From: Lachnospiraceae bacterium
Lineage (GTDB): Bacteria > Bacillota_A > Clostridia > Lachnospirales > Lachnospiraceae
Reading direction: 5' to 3'
NCBI GenBank assembly: GCA_017634255.1
Contig: JAGBNT010000035.1
Location: 1 to 20,456, forward strand
DNA length: 20,456 bases
The notes under the pieces were generated by a model that made no database searches, had not been told where the DNA came from, and was given only the letters and a program-made list of their open reading frames with translations. Positions 7,730 through 16,461 of this stretch are shown here, piece after piece. The number at the start of each line of letters is the position of its first letter. The stretch's first letter is position 1. The position numbers and the translations under genes were made by a program.

Positions 7730-8291
7730 GACAGTGGTGGGAGTTACCACCAGGGGATTTCCTAAGCATACGCTCCCTGAGATAGCATTTGCGGGGCGGA
7801 GCAATGTGGGTAAATCTTCACTCATCAATGCACTTTTAAATAGAAAAAAGCTTGCGCGTACTTCGTCCACACCCGGAAAAACCCAGACCATTAATTTTTA
7901 TAATGTCAATAATGAGTTTTATTTCGTGGATCTGCCGGGATACGGCTATGCAAAGGTTAAGGTGGACTTCAAGGCTCAGTGGGGTCCGATGATAGAAAGA
8001 TACCTGAAAAAATCGGAATCCCTTAAGAATGTGTTTTTGCTCGTGGATATCCGCAGACCTCCTACTCCGGATGACAGGATGATGTACGAATGGGTGGCGG
8101 GTGCCGGGTTTAAACCGGTCATAATCGCAACCAAGGCCGACAAGCTCAAACGCTCACAGCTTAAAGAGGCGCTAGGCGCGGTCAGGGAGGCATACGGAAG
8201 CGAAGATATCGAAGTTATCGCATTTTCGGCGCTGACTAAACAGGGGCGCGAGGAGATAATCGAAAGAATAGAAGAAGAATTGAGATATTAA
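7704..8291 (+). CDS. ysxC: Ribosome biogenesis GTP-binding protein YsxC/EngB
   Basis: Essential GTPase of the TrmE-Era-like family that assists late assembly of the large ribosomal subunit. The motifs are complete: G1 GRSNVGKSSL, a switch region with SSTPGKTQTINFY, G3 DLPGYGYAKV, G4 TKADK and G5 FSALTKQG. The 195-residue length is normal. A longer open frame begins at 7656, but AGAGG just before ATG 7704 and the typical N-terminus MVIKNAELE favour the later start. It overlaps the lon end by 26 bases, so translation is probably coupled. The lon-ysxC pair is conserved in Firmicutes. The COG0523 gene follows after 12 bases. Confidence 0.96.
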   Translation: MVIKNAELETVVGVTTRGFPKHTLPEIAFAGRSNVGKSSLINALLNRKKLARTSSTPGKTQTINFYNVNNEFYFVDLPGYGYAKVKVDFKAQWGPMIERYLKKSESLKNVFLLVDIRRPPTPDDRMMYEWVAGAGFKPVIIATKADKLKRSQLKEALGAVREAYGSEDIEVIAFSALTKQGREEIIERIEEELRY

Positions 8292-8303
8292 GGAGGATTT
8301 AAC

Positions 8304-9422
8304 ATGACCAAGGTTGACATTATTTCAGGATTTTTAGGAGCAGGAAAGACAACGCTCATCAAAAAGCTCATAGCGGAGTGCTTTAAGGGAAAGCAGGTTG
8401 TGCTGATCGAAAATGAGTTCGGCGAGATCGGTATAGACGGCGGCTTTTTGAAGGATGCGGGAATTAACATTACAGAGATGAACAGTGGATGTATCTGCTG
8501 CTCGCTCGTTGGAGATTTCGGAGCGGCGCTTACGGAAGTGGTTGATAAGTACCACCCTGACAGGATAATAATAGAGCCCTCCGGAGTAGGCAAGCTCTCA
8601 GACGTGGCAAAGGCGGTACAGCGCATAGACGATTCTGTGGGGCTTGTCATCAATGCTCTCGTGACTGTGGTGGACGGAACTAAGATCAAAATGTATATGA
8701 AAAATTTTGGAGAGTTCTATAACAATCAGATCGAGAGTGCAGGAACAATAGTTATAAGCCGTACTCAGAAGCTGGACGAAAAGAAGCTGGATGAGGTAAT
8801 TGCCATGCTCCGTGAGCATAATAAGGAGACAGAGATCGTAACGACTCCCTGGGACAGCATCAGCGGAGATAAGCTTATCAGTGTGATCGAAAAGAGCGAG
8901 ACACTTGAGAGTATGATAGCCTCTCTTGAAGCTGAACCTGATGAAGAGGAGCATGAGCATCATCACCACCATCATCATGACCATGACCACGATCATGACG
9001 AGGAGGAACACGAGCACCACCACCATGACCATGACCACGATCATGACGAGGATGAGCATGTACACCACCACCATGACCATGACCACGATCATGACGAGGA
9101 GGAACACGAGCACCACCACCATCATCACCATCACGGTCACGATGCTGACGAAGTTTTCCAGAGCTGGGGCGTTGAGACGGCACATAAGTTCGCTGAGGAG
9201 GATATAAAGGCGATACTTGCAAAGCTGGAGGATTCGGAAAAGTACGGTGTTGTACTAAGGGCAAAGGGCTACGTAGCCGACAGTGCTTCTGACAGGTGGC
9301 TGCATTTCGACATGACACCCGGCGAATATGAGATAAGAGAGGGCGCAGCAGAGGTGACCGGCAGGATATGTGTTATCGGGTCGGGAATTAAGGAAGACGC
9401 AGTAAAGGAGCTTTGGCTTTGA
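8304..9422 (+). CDS. COG0523/CobW-family GTPase with a long histidine-rich metal-binding segment
   Basis: A G3E-family P-loop GTPase; characterised members deliver metals, often zinc, to client proteins. Seen here are Walker A GFLGAGKTT (residues 9-17), ENEFGEIGID, the family metal motif CxCC in GCICCSL, and a CobW C-terminal domain (about 283-372). The G4 motif, normally NKxD, is SRTQ. Between the domains, residues 217-279 contain 37 histidines interspersed with Asp and Glu, much of it in three copies of a 16-residue repeat. Such stretches store or buffer Ni, Zn or Co in HypB and related GTPases. The start is set by AGGAGG (8291-8296), which overlaps the ysxC stop. The next gene, a divergent paralogue, starts within its stop codon. 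The metal identity is not readable from sequence. Confidence 0.93.
   Translation: MTKVDIISGFLGAGKTTLIKKLIAECFKGKQVVLIENEFGEIGIDGGFLKDAGINITEMNSGCICCSLVGDFGAALTEVVDKYHPDRIIIEPSGVGKLSDVAKAVQRIDDSVGLVINALVTVVDGTKIKMYMKNFGEFYNNQIESAGTIVISRTQKLDEKKLDEVIAMLREHNKETEIVTTPWDSISGDKLISVIEKSETLESMIASLEAEPDEEEHEHHHHHHHDHDHDHDEEEHEHHHHDHDHDHDEDEHVHHHHDHDHDHDEEEHEHHHHHHHHGHDADEVFQSWGVETAHKFAEEDIKAILAKLEDSEKYGVVLRAKGYVADSASDRWLHFDMTPGEYEIREGAAEVTGRICVIGSGIKEDAVKELWL
8979..9122 (+). repeat. 48-bp in-frame tandem repeat, three copies, coding for His/Asp/Glu repeats
   Basis: Units start at 8979, 9027 and 9075, exactly 48 bases apart. Units one and three are identical and unit two differs at several bases. Each codes for DHDHDHDEEEHEHHHH or a variant (unit two DHDHDHDEDEHVHHHH). 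Because 48 is a multiple of three, gain or loss of a unit would change histidine number without a frameshift. Confidence 0.95.
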
Positions 9423-10369
9423 AAAAAAAGAAAGAGGTTCTGGTATATCTGATAACTGGCTTTTTAGAGAGCGGAAAGACCCGGTTTCTCAAAGAGGTCA
9501 TAGATGAGGGACAGTTTGCGGACGGAAAGGTTTCATTATATATACGCTGCGAAGAGGGCGAGGAAGAGCTGGATGAAGCCTTGCTCTTAAAGAATAATAT
9601 AAAGTCCAGGGACGTTGAGGACGAGGAAGAGATAACCCGGGAGTATTTCGATAAGTGCGAGGAATATGTAAAGCCGGAGAGGATCCTTATCGAGTATAAC
9701 GGAACCTGGGACCCGGACAGGGTTATGGAGGCTATGCCGGAGCACTGGGTTTTGGCAGAGGGCATTGCGATAGTTAATGCAGCTACGTTTGAGCAATATC
9801 TGTCAAATATGAAGCAGATGATGACCAGGCAGTTTACCTATGCCGACCTCATCATTTTCAACCGGAGCGACGAAAGTACCATGAATCTTGCCGGGTATAA
9901 GAGGAAGGCAAGGGCAGTCAACAGGCGGGCACAGGTTGTCTTTGAAATGACAGACGGCAGCGTTAACGGAGATATCAAAGAGGAGCTGCCCTATGACATA
10001 AACGCGCCTGTTATAGAGATTACGGATGAGGACTACGGCATATGGTATCTGGATGCGTTTGAAAACCCTGACGCTTATATTGATAAGAAGGTCCATTTTA
10101 AAGGGGTTGTATTCAAGCCCAAGAAGAGCAAGCCGGATATCTTTGTCCCCGGAAGATTTTGCATGACCTGCTGCGAAGCTGATATTCAGTTTTACGGCTT
10201 CCCCTGCCGCTACAGCAAGGCTCCGGAGCTTAAGGAAAAGCAGGTTATAAGCATTACTGCCGTAATGCAGTCCGCCATGAGCAGGTCGTTTGGCAGACCG
10301 ACTCCCACATTGATAGCGACTAATGTGGAGGCAGCTGCTCCCCCCGCGGAGGAGGTAGTCTATTTCTGA
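9419..10369 (+). CDS. CobW-like GTPase fused to a DUF1980/TIGR03943-like C-terminal domain
   Basis: A 316-residue protein with P-loop TGFLESGKTR near residue 14 and overall similarity to its neighbour, but with a degraded family pattern. The CxCC motif and the histidine stretch are absent, and the G4 position reads NRSD. Residues about 220-305 look like a separate beta-rich domain with VHFKGVVFKP, PGRFCMTCCEADIQFYGFPC and a closing ISITAV strand. This recalls the RFxxxCCxADAxPxG signature of DUF1980 (YcgQ) proteins that partner DUF318 permeases. The three nearby cysteines could bind metal. The start is TTG 9419: GGAG (9407-9410) lies eight bases upstream, and the TTG overlaps the previous TGA (TTGA), so translation is coupled. 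An upstream TTG (9413) is too close to the ribosome binding site. A metal-handling partner role is inference. Confidence 0.82.
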   Translation: MKKKKEVLVYLITGFLESGKTRFLKEVIDEGQFADGKVSLYIRCEEGEEELDEALLLKNNIKSRDVEDEEEITREYFDKCEEYVKPERILIEYNGTWDPDRVMEAMPEHWVLAEGIAIVNAATFEQYLSNMKQMMTRQFTYADLIIFNRSDESTMNLAGYKRKARAVNRRAQVVFEMTDGSVNGDIKEELPYDINAPVIEITDEDYGIWYLDAFENPDAYIDKKVHFKGVVFKPKKSKPDIFVPGRFCMTCCEADIQFYGFPCRYSKAPELKEKQVISITAVMQSAMSRSFGRPTPTLIATNVEAAAPPAEEVVYF

Positions 10370-10437
10370 TCACTCATGCAGATTTTAGATGAATTATAAT
10401 GTGGTCTATGTTATAATAAACGGGTGAGGTGATTTTG

Positions 10438-10474
10438 TTATAATTCAGCGCACTGGCAGGATGCTGAATTGTAA
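10438..10474 (+). promoter_or_regulatory. Dyad overlapping a TATAAT box upstream of the PocR gene
   Basis: The 175-base gap 10370-10544 holds three perfect TATAAT hexamers (10395, 10412, 10439) with only weak -35 partners. The last one is embedded in an inverted repeat: TTATAATTCAGC (10438-10449) against GCTGAATTGTAA (10463-10474), 12 pairs with one G-T wobble and a 13-base centre. It may be an operator or an RNA hairpin. No clear terminator for the preceding operon is visible here. Confidence 0.5.
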
Positions 10475-10544
10475 CGTGATTTCTTAAAGCCTCACTGTTG
10501 TATGTAAGGTCTTGTAAAAAATTAGGAGGGTGAGTAGGACATTT

Positions 10545-11318
10545 ATGAAGATACAGGATTTTTGTGATATGAAAAAGTTTGAAGAGATAATGAAGAACTG
10601 GGCTATTTCCACGGGTCTTGCTACTGTAGCGGTGGGAGCTGACGGTGAGTATATAAGCGACTGCTATAATTTCACGGATTTCTGTATCAAATACACGAGA
10701 GGCTGTCCAGAAGGACTGAAGCGCTGCGAGAAAAATGACCGTGAGGGAAAGGGAGTTTATCCCTGCCATGCTGGTCTTATGGATTTTGGCATCCCCATAG
10801 AATTAAAGGACGGAACGGTTTTGGGAAGCGTTATCGGAGGTCAGGTGCTTCCTCAGCATCCGGATGAGGAGAAATTTCGTGCAACTGCCAGAGAGCTTGG
10901 GATAGATGAGGATAAGTATATTGATGCCCTCCATAAGGTCAGTGTAAAGACAGAGGAGGAGATAAAGGCCTCAGCACAGCTTTTGGGCGACGTGATAAAT
11001 ATGTACGTGCAGCATTGCTATGAGAGCAAATTTTCAACGGATCTGCTGGCGGATCTTAAGGGAGGTATCTCCAAGGCCGCGGAAGAGATCGCGGTCGCCA
11101 ATGCAAATACCACCCAGATTGAGCAGTACAGTAACAGACAGAAGATACTTGCCCTCAATGCCTCCATAGAGGCGGCCCGGGCAGGTGAAGCAGGCAAGGG
11201 CTTCGCGGTGGTCGCCGACGAGGTTCAGACCCTCGCTAAGGGCATGAATGCCACCAGTGCAAATATAAAGAGGGCTCTGGATGAGGTTACAAAGACCATC
11301 AACAATCTGAACAGATAG
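10545..11318 (+). CDS. Soluble PocR-domain sensor with a minimal methyl-accepting signalling hairpin
   Basis: A 257-residue protein without membrane segments. Residues about 1-165 form a PocR ligand-binding domain: [20 protein letters not shown], then [14 protein letters not shown] and [10 protein letters not shown]. This PAS-like fold often senses small metabolites. The C-terminal 90 residues contain the chemoreceptor hairpin tip, with [20 protein letters not shown] and ADEVQTLA, which contacts CheA/CheW. HAMP and transmembrane parts are missing and the hairpin is far shorter than in normal receptors. It could be a cytoplasmic chemoreceptor or a sensor using the fold otherwise. The start is chosen at ATG 10545. 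GTG 10530 is in frame but sits on the AGGAGG (10524-10529), which is 15 bases from the ATG. The gene stands alone. Confidence 0.88.
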   Translation: MKIQDFCDMKKFEEIMKNWAISTGLATVAVGADGEYISDCYNFTDFCIKYTRGCPEGLKRCEKNDREGKGVYPCHAGLMDFGIPIELKDGTVLGSVIGGQVLPQHPDEEKFRATARELGIDEDKYIDALHKVSVKTEEEIKASAQLLGDVINMYVQHCYESKFSTDLLADLKGGISKAAEEIAVANANTTQIEQYSNRQKILALNASIEAARAGEAGKGFAVVADEVQTLAKGMNATSANIKRALDEVTKTINNLNR

Positions 11319-11350
11319 TAAGGAATAGATAAGGAATACATTAAAGATAT

Positions 11351-11380
11351 AAGGCGCGTCTCCGAGAGGGGGCGCGCTTT
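11351..11380 (+). terminator. Likely terminator after the PocR gene
   Basis: AAGGCGCG (11351-11358) pairs with CGCGCTTT (11373-11380), eight pairs including one G-T, and is followed by GATTTA. The T run is short, so it is a moderate candidate. From 11381 to 11507 I see no gene. It is A/T-rich sequence with the short repeat CGGCTCTG at 11401 and 11493. Confidence 0.6.
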
Positions 11381-11507
11381 GATTTATGTTGTGCGTCTGG
11401 CGGCTCTGTGCTCGGAAAATAATTATGTACGCAAGAAAAATACGTGAAAAAACAAGATTAAGTGAGATTAAATGATAATAATATAGTATTTGCGGCTCTG
11501 CTCAAGG

Positions 11508-11536
11508 TTGCATATGGACAAGTAAAAGAATATTAT
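11508..11536 (+). promoter_or_regulatory. Sigma-A-like promoter of groES-groEL
   Basis: TTGCAT (11508-11513) and TATTAT (11531-11536) are 17 bases apart, each a good match to consensus. The start would be near 11543, a few bases before the CIRCE operator, the standard arrangement for HrcA control. Confidence 0.8.
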
Positions 11537-11547
11537 AACGTCTGTGG

Positions 11548-11574
11548 TTAGCACTCGAAAGTGATGAGTGCTAG
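11548..11574 (+). promoter_or_regulatory. CIRCE operator (HrcA repressor site)
   Basis: TTAGCACTC (11548-11556), a nine-base spacer and GAGTGCTAG (11566-11574). This matches the CIRCE consensus TTAGCACTC-N9-GAGTGCTAA at all but the final base. HrcA bound here would repress groESL until heat or misfolded protein titrates GroEL, which HrcA needs for activity. hrcA itself is not in this window. Confidence 0.95.
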
Positions 11575-11628
11575 TAAACAAAGAAATAAGTAATCAGTTC
11601 TTATTACATATTTTAAGGAGGCATAAAA

Positions 11629-11919
11629 ATGAAGTTAAAACCATTGGGTGACAGAGTAGTTTTAAAGCAGCTTGAAGCTGAGGAGACAACGGCATCGGGC
11701 ATAGTCCTTCCCGGCAAGGATAAGGAAAAGCCCCAGCAGGCAGAGGTTATCGCAGTAGGTCCCGGAGGAGTTGTAGACGGAAAAGAGATCAAGATGGAGG
11801 TTAAGAAGGGACAGAAGGTTATCTACTCGAAGTACGCAGGTACAGAGGTAGAGGTTGAGAAGGATGACAAGGTTATAATCGTTCGTCAGAGCGATATACT
11901 TGCTATCATAGATAAGTGA
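11629..11919 (+). CDS. groES: Co-chaperonin GroES
   Basis: The seven-subunit lid of the chaperonin folding cage. The 96-residue product has the expected start [13 protein letters not shown], the mobile loop that docks on GroEL ([20 protein letters not shown]), and the closing strand [20 protein letters not shown] (11615-11621) precedes the ATG at the usual spacing. It is the first gene after the CIRCE operator and is co-transcribed with groEL, which follows after 18 bases. Confidence 0.99.
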   Translation: MKLKPLGDRVVLKQLEAEETTASGIVLPGKDKEKPQQAEVIAVGPGGVVDGKEIKMEVKKGQKVIYSKYAGTEVEVEKDDKVIIVRQSDILAIIDK

Positions 11920-11925
11920 TCATAG

Positions 11926-13560
<1,635 letters not shown>

Positions 13561-13595
13561 GCGTAGCTACGAGCAGTGCACGGATGTAAATAATG

Positions 13596-13629
13596 CCACG
13601 GGAGAGCATTTATGTTCTCCCGTGGTTTT
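13596..13629 (+). terminator. Rho-independent terminator of groESL
   Basis: CCACGGGAGAGCAT (13596-13609) pairs with ATGTTCTCCCGTGG (13612-13625) with one G-T wobble, and TTTT follows. Flanking GTAAATA and TATTTAC are also complementary and would extend the structure. A strong terminator 35 bases after the groEL stop. Confidence 0.92.
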
Positions 13630-13659
13630 ATTTACAGACGTATTCGGCGACAGCCGGAA

Positions 13660-13688
13660 ATCGAGACGAAGCGAAGCGGAGTCTCGAT
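13660..13688. repeat. Short inverted repeat between groEL terminator and Dlt-like cluster
   Basis: ATCGAGAC (13660-13667) and GTCTCGAT (13681-13688) form a perfect 8-base stem around a purine-rich loop containing GAAGCGAAGCG. It is followed by GAGCACTGCGACTGTTTAC, which resembles GAGCAGTGCACGGATGTAAA at 13571-13590. It is possibly a small dispersed intergenic element; no gene is present. Confidence 0.55.
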
Positions 13689-13702
13689 GAGCACTGCGAC
13701 TG

Positions 13703-13731
13703 TTTACTTTTTCCCCCAACTTTGCTAACAT
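13703..13731 (+). promoter_or_regulatory. Candidate promoter of the Dlt-like cluster
   Basis: TTTACT (13703-13708), a 17-base spacer and TAACAT (13726-13731), with TG one base before the -10 hexamer (extended -10). The predicted start, about seven bases after the -10, falls at 13737-13739, on or beside the first ATG. No Shine-Dalgarno sequence precedes that ATG. Confidence 0.5.
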
Positions 13732-13738
13732 ATCCTAC

Positions 13739-14803
13739 ATGAGTCGTAAGTTTCGGGTTTTCGCCCTTGTCTGTTTATTCATAGTAATACTATTTTTTAT
13801 CCAGCATCTTTTAAGATATATTCTGATTGATGATACTAAATCGTACACAAGACTGATGATGCACGAGATGTACAATTCACCCCGAAACATTGATGCTCTT
13901 TTCGTGGGCTCATCCCACTGCTACAGGGCCTTAGACCCATCCGTTACAGACGGGCTGATGGGTGTCTATACTTTTAACGCAGGCACATCCAGTCAGTATA
14001 TTGACGGCGCCTATGCCCTTATAAGAGAGGTACAGGCTCATCATGAGCTAAAAACGGTATATGTGGAGAGTGAGTTTAATACCGCCTGTGCAGAACCCTT
14101 TAAGGACAGGACGCAGCTATTGAGTACCTATATTATCTCCGAATATATGCCATTTTCACTAAATAAGCTCCGCTTTCTTCTAAATGCTTCCTCTGCCGAG
14201 CTGTACCCCAATTCTTTCCTTCCCCTTGGAAAATATAAGAATATGGTCGAAGATCCCTCCGGGATACCCGCGATACTTGAGGGCAAAAATACTAATGAAT
14301 ACAGGAACTTTGCCTATGTAAAAAACGCAAATGAAACGTATATGGGCAGGGGTTATGTCGCCACTGAAGGTGTAATAGGCGAGGACGAGCTGAATAAGGA
14401 TGATTATTATAAGATCAATTTAAGGGCGGTGTCTGAGGATTGGAAAAAAACAGTAAAAAAGATAGGGAAGTACTGTTCAGATAACGATATAGAGCTTGTG
14501 TTCTTCTGTTCCCCAATGCATAAAAATTACCTCGACGGCGTGGGAAATTACGATGAATACGCCGCAATGCTAGGTGATACTGCGAAGGCGCTGGGGGCTT
14601 CATACTATGATTTTAACCTTTGCAGGGATGAGTATTTAAAACTGGAAGATGAGGACTTTCTGGATCTTAGTCATTTAAATAAGGACGGAGCAGAAAAATT
14701 CAGCCGTGTATTCGGAAGCTTTTTTGGCGGAAGCATAGATGAAAACAGGCTTTTCCATGCTTCCTACGAAGAGAAAAGGACGTATGAGGAGGGGGCTAAA
14801 TGA
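13739..14803 (+). CDS. Membrane-anchored SGNH/DltD-like protein
   Basis: A 354-residue protein with one N-terminal membrane segment (about residues 8-27) and an extracytoplasmic domain. It has the SGNH pattern: block I VGSSHCYRALDP (Ser58/Ser59 beside the conserved His) and the closing motif D309-L-S-H312 followed by LNKDGAEKF, where Asp and His would complete a catalytic triad. Proteins of this type (DltD, AlgJ/AlgX, PatB) work outside the membrane with an MBOAT partner to place or remove acyl groups on surface polymers. The stop overlaps the MBOAT start (ATGA), strengthening that link. No ribosome binding site precedes the ATG, and the promoter suggests a leaderless message. Overall similarity to DltD is at fold and motif level; the polymer acted on is unknown. 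Confidence 0.8.
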   Translation: MSRKFRVFALVCLFIVILFFIQHLLRYILIDDTKSYTRLMMHEMYNSPRNIDALFVGSSHCYRALDPSVTDGLMGVYTFNAGTSSQYIDGAYALIREVQAHHELKTVYVESEFNTACAEPFKDRTQLLSTYIISEYMPFSLNKLRFLLNASSAELYPNSFLPLGKYKNMVEDPSGIPAILEGKNTNEYRNFAYVKNANETYMGRGYVATEGVIGEDELNKDDYYKINLRAVSEDWKKTVKKIGKYCSDNDIELVFFCSPMHKNYLDGVGNYDEYAAMLGDTAKALGASYYDFNLCRDEYLKLEDEDFLDLSHLNKDGAEKFSRVFGSFFGGSIDENRLFHASYEEKRTYEEGAK

Positions 14804-16392
14804 ATATTTTCAGCGTCCGTTTTATGATCTTCCTCATAATTTCCCTGTTTTTATATTATACAGCGGCGAGAAGAAAACAGTGGCTTCTTATCTTAGCTGC
14901 AAACCTCGTGTTTTACGCCTTTTCCGGCTATACAAACCTGATCTTTATTTCGATCACAACGCTGACTACATGGCTTGGAGCGTATCTTTTGGAGGGCTTC
15001 GAGGTAAAGAGCAGGGCGGAGAGAAAGTCGGCGGAGACCAGGGAGAAGAAGCAGGAGATAAAGAAACTCTGGCTGTTAAGGAAGAGGTGCCTGCTTATCG
15101 CCGTTCTGGCGCTTAATTTCGGGATTTTAGGGGTTTTAAAATATACAGGCAATATCTTAAACCTTATCGGCTTAAACGCCTCTGACGGGGCTTTAAGCGC
15201 CTTTGCAGGAGCATCCTCTTTGCTCCTGCCTCTTGGAATATCCTTCTATACCTTCCAATCGACAGGCTATCTTATCGATATTTACGGTTCAAAATACGAG
15301 GCTGAAAAGAACCCTTTAAAATATGCGGCTTTTGTTTCCTTTTTCCCGCAGCTCATACAGGGTCCCATAAACCGCTTCGATGAGATGAAAACCTCGCTCT
15401 TTACAACACACAGGTTCAGCCTTAAGGCTGCCAAGAAAGCCCTCATACGTTTCGCTTTCGGAGCAATGAAAAAATTTGCGGTGGCGGATCTGCTTTCAGG
15501 AAGCGTCTCAGCCATACTGGATTTAGGAGACATTTCCATTCACGGAATGACAATTGCAGCAGGGATACTGATGTACGGTATTCAGCAGTATGCGGATTTC
15601 TCAGGCGGCATAGACATGGTAATAGCGGTCGCCGAGCTTTTCGGTATAAAGATGAGGGAGAACTTCAGACAGCCCTATTTCAGCATTTCAATAGGTGATT
15701 TCTGGAGGCGCTGGCATATTTCCCTGGGGGCGTGGATGAGGGATTACGTGTTCTATCCCTTTGCGCTGACTAAACCTATGCAGAACCTCGGAAAGAATGG
15801 AAAAGGGGAGTTTGGCAAACATATTTTTAAAGTACTGCCGGCATGTCTGGCAAATATTCTGGTGTTTTTCCTGGTGGGACTGTGGCACGGAGCCGAGGCT
15901 CACTATATCTTGTGGGGACTGTATAACGGCATCCTCATAGCCCTTTCAGATGCTCTGCTCCCAGTATTTACGCGGCTTATCGCCTTTTTGAGAATTGAGG
16001 GGAAAGCCCGAGGACTTTACATTTTCAGGGTGATAAGGACCTTCGCATTAGTGCATATCGGGTGGTATTTTGACAGAATCACTGATCCTAAGATGATCGG
16101 AATATTCTTAAAAAACACAGTATTTAACTTTGATCCGGCAGCTTCCCTTTCAGAGCTTCATGCACTTACGAGTGGAATGCTCACAAAATGGACTGTTCCG
16201 ATAATCATGATTTCTTACGCCATTACGGCGTTTGTCAGCATTTTGAAAGAAAAAGATATGGACGTATACAAAATGTTGTATAATAGGAGTATCGTTTTCA
16301 GATGGCTGTTTTATCTTCTGATATTCCATCTGATACAGCTGGCATTGATATACGGTACAGCGACAGAGAGCTTTATGTACGCATTCTTCTGA
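14800..16392 (+). CDS. MBOAT-family membrane acyltransferase (DltB/AlgI-like)
   Basis: A 530-residue polytopic membrane protein. The N-terminal helices include FMIFLIISLFLYYTAARRK and WLLILAANLVFYAFSGYTNL. A basic/acidic cytoplasmic loop occupies about residues 70-98. The MBOAT core has LLPLGISFYTFQSTGYLID, FFPQLIQGPINRF, FWRRWHISLGAWMRDYVFYP and the catalytic motif GLWHGAEAHYILWGLYNG with His363. In Dlt systems this enzyme takes an aminoacyl group from the carrier protein on the inside and passes it across the membrane. In alginate and peptidoglycan systems it passes acetyl. A carrier protein and adenylating enzyme in the same cluster favour the Dlt-like mode. It is longer than typical DltB (about 400 aa) and closer to AlgI in size. 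A strong GAGGAGGGGG site precedes the ATG. Confidence 0.93.
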   Translation: MNIFSVRFMIFLIISLFLYYTAARRKQWLLILAANLVFYAFSGYTNLIFISITTLTTWLGAYLLEGFEVKSRAERKSAETREKKQEIKKLWLLRKRCLLIAVLALNFGILGVLKYTGNILNLIGLNASDGALSAFAGASSLLLPLGISFYTFQSTGYLIDIYGSKYEAEKNPLKYAAFVSFFPQLIQGPINRFDEMKTSLFTTHRFSLKAAKKALIRFAFGAMKKFAVADLLSGSVSAILDLGDISIHGMTIAAGILMYGIQQYADFSGGIDMVIAVAELFGIKMRENFRQPYFSISIGDFWRRWHISLGAWMRDYVFYPFALTKPMQNLGKNGKGEFGKHIFKVLPACLANILVFFLVGLWHGAEAHYILWGLYNGILIALSDALLPVFTRLIAFLRIEGKARGLYIFRVIRTFALVHIGWYFDRITDPKMIGIFLKNTVFNFDPAASLSELHALTSGMLTKWTVPIIMISYAITAFVSILKEKDMDVYKMLYNRSIVFRWLFYLLIFHLIQLALIYGTATESFMYAFF

Positions 16393-16461
16393 TGCACACA
16401 AGGATTGCCGCCGATGAGAGGCAGCTAAAGCGCTTCACAAACCTGACAGAGGAGAGAATAA

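Noticed and set aside
6950..7891. 313-codon open frame on the minus strand across the end of lon and start of ysxC
   Set aside because: It lies fully opposite two genes with complete motifs; the translation has no recognisable domain and no ribosome binding site supports it.
8979..9122. Regular 48-bp repeat as a possible CRISPR array
   Set aside because: The units are directly contiguous with no unique spacers and read in frame as a His/Asp/Glu repeat within a GTPase.
8598..9318. Two minus-strand open frames rich in Val/Met or Arg/His/Gly opposite the histidine repeat
   Set aside because: Their odd composition is the reverse complement of the CAT/CAC/GAC repeats; they are not genes.
10530..10544. 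GTG 10530 as the start of the PocR protein
   Set aside because: It sits directly on the AGGAGG sequence, leaving no room for ribosome binding; ATG 10545 is preferred although its spacing is long.
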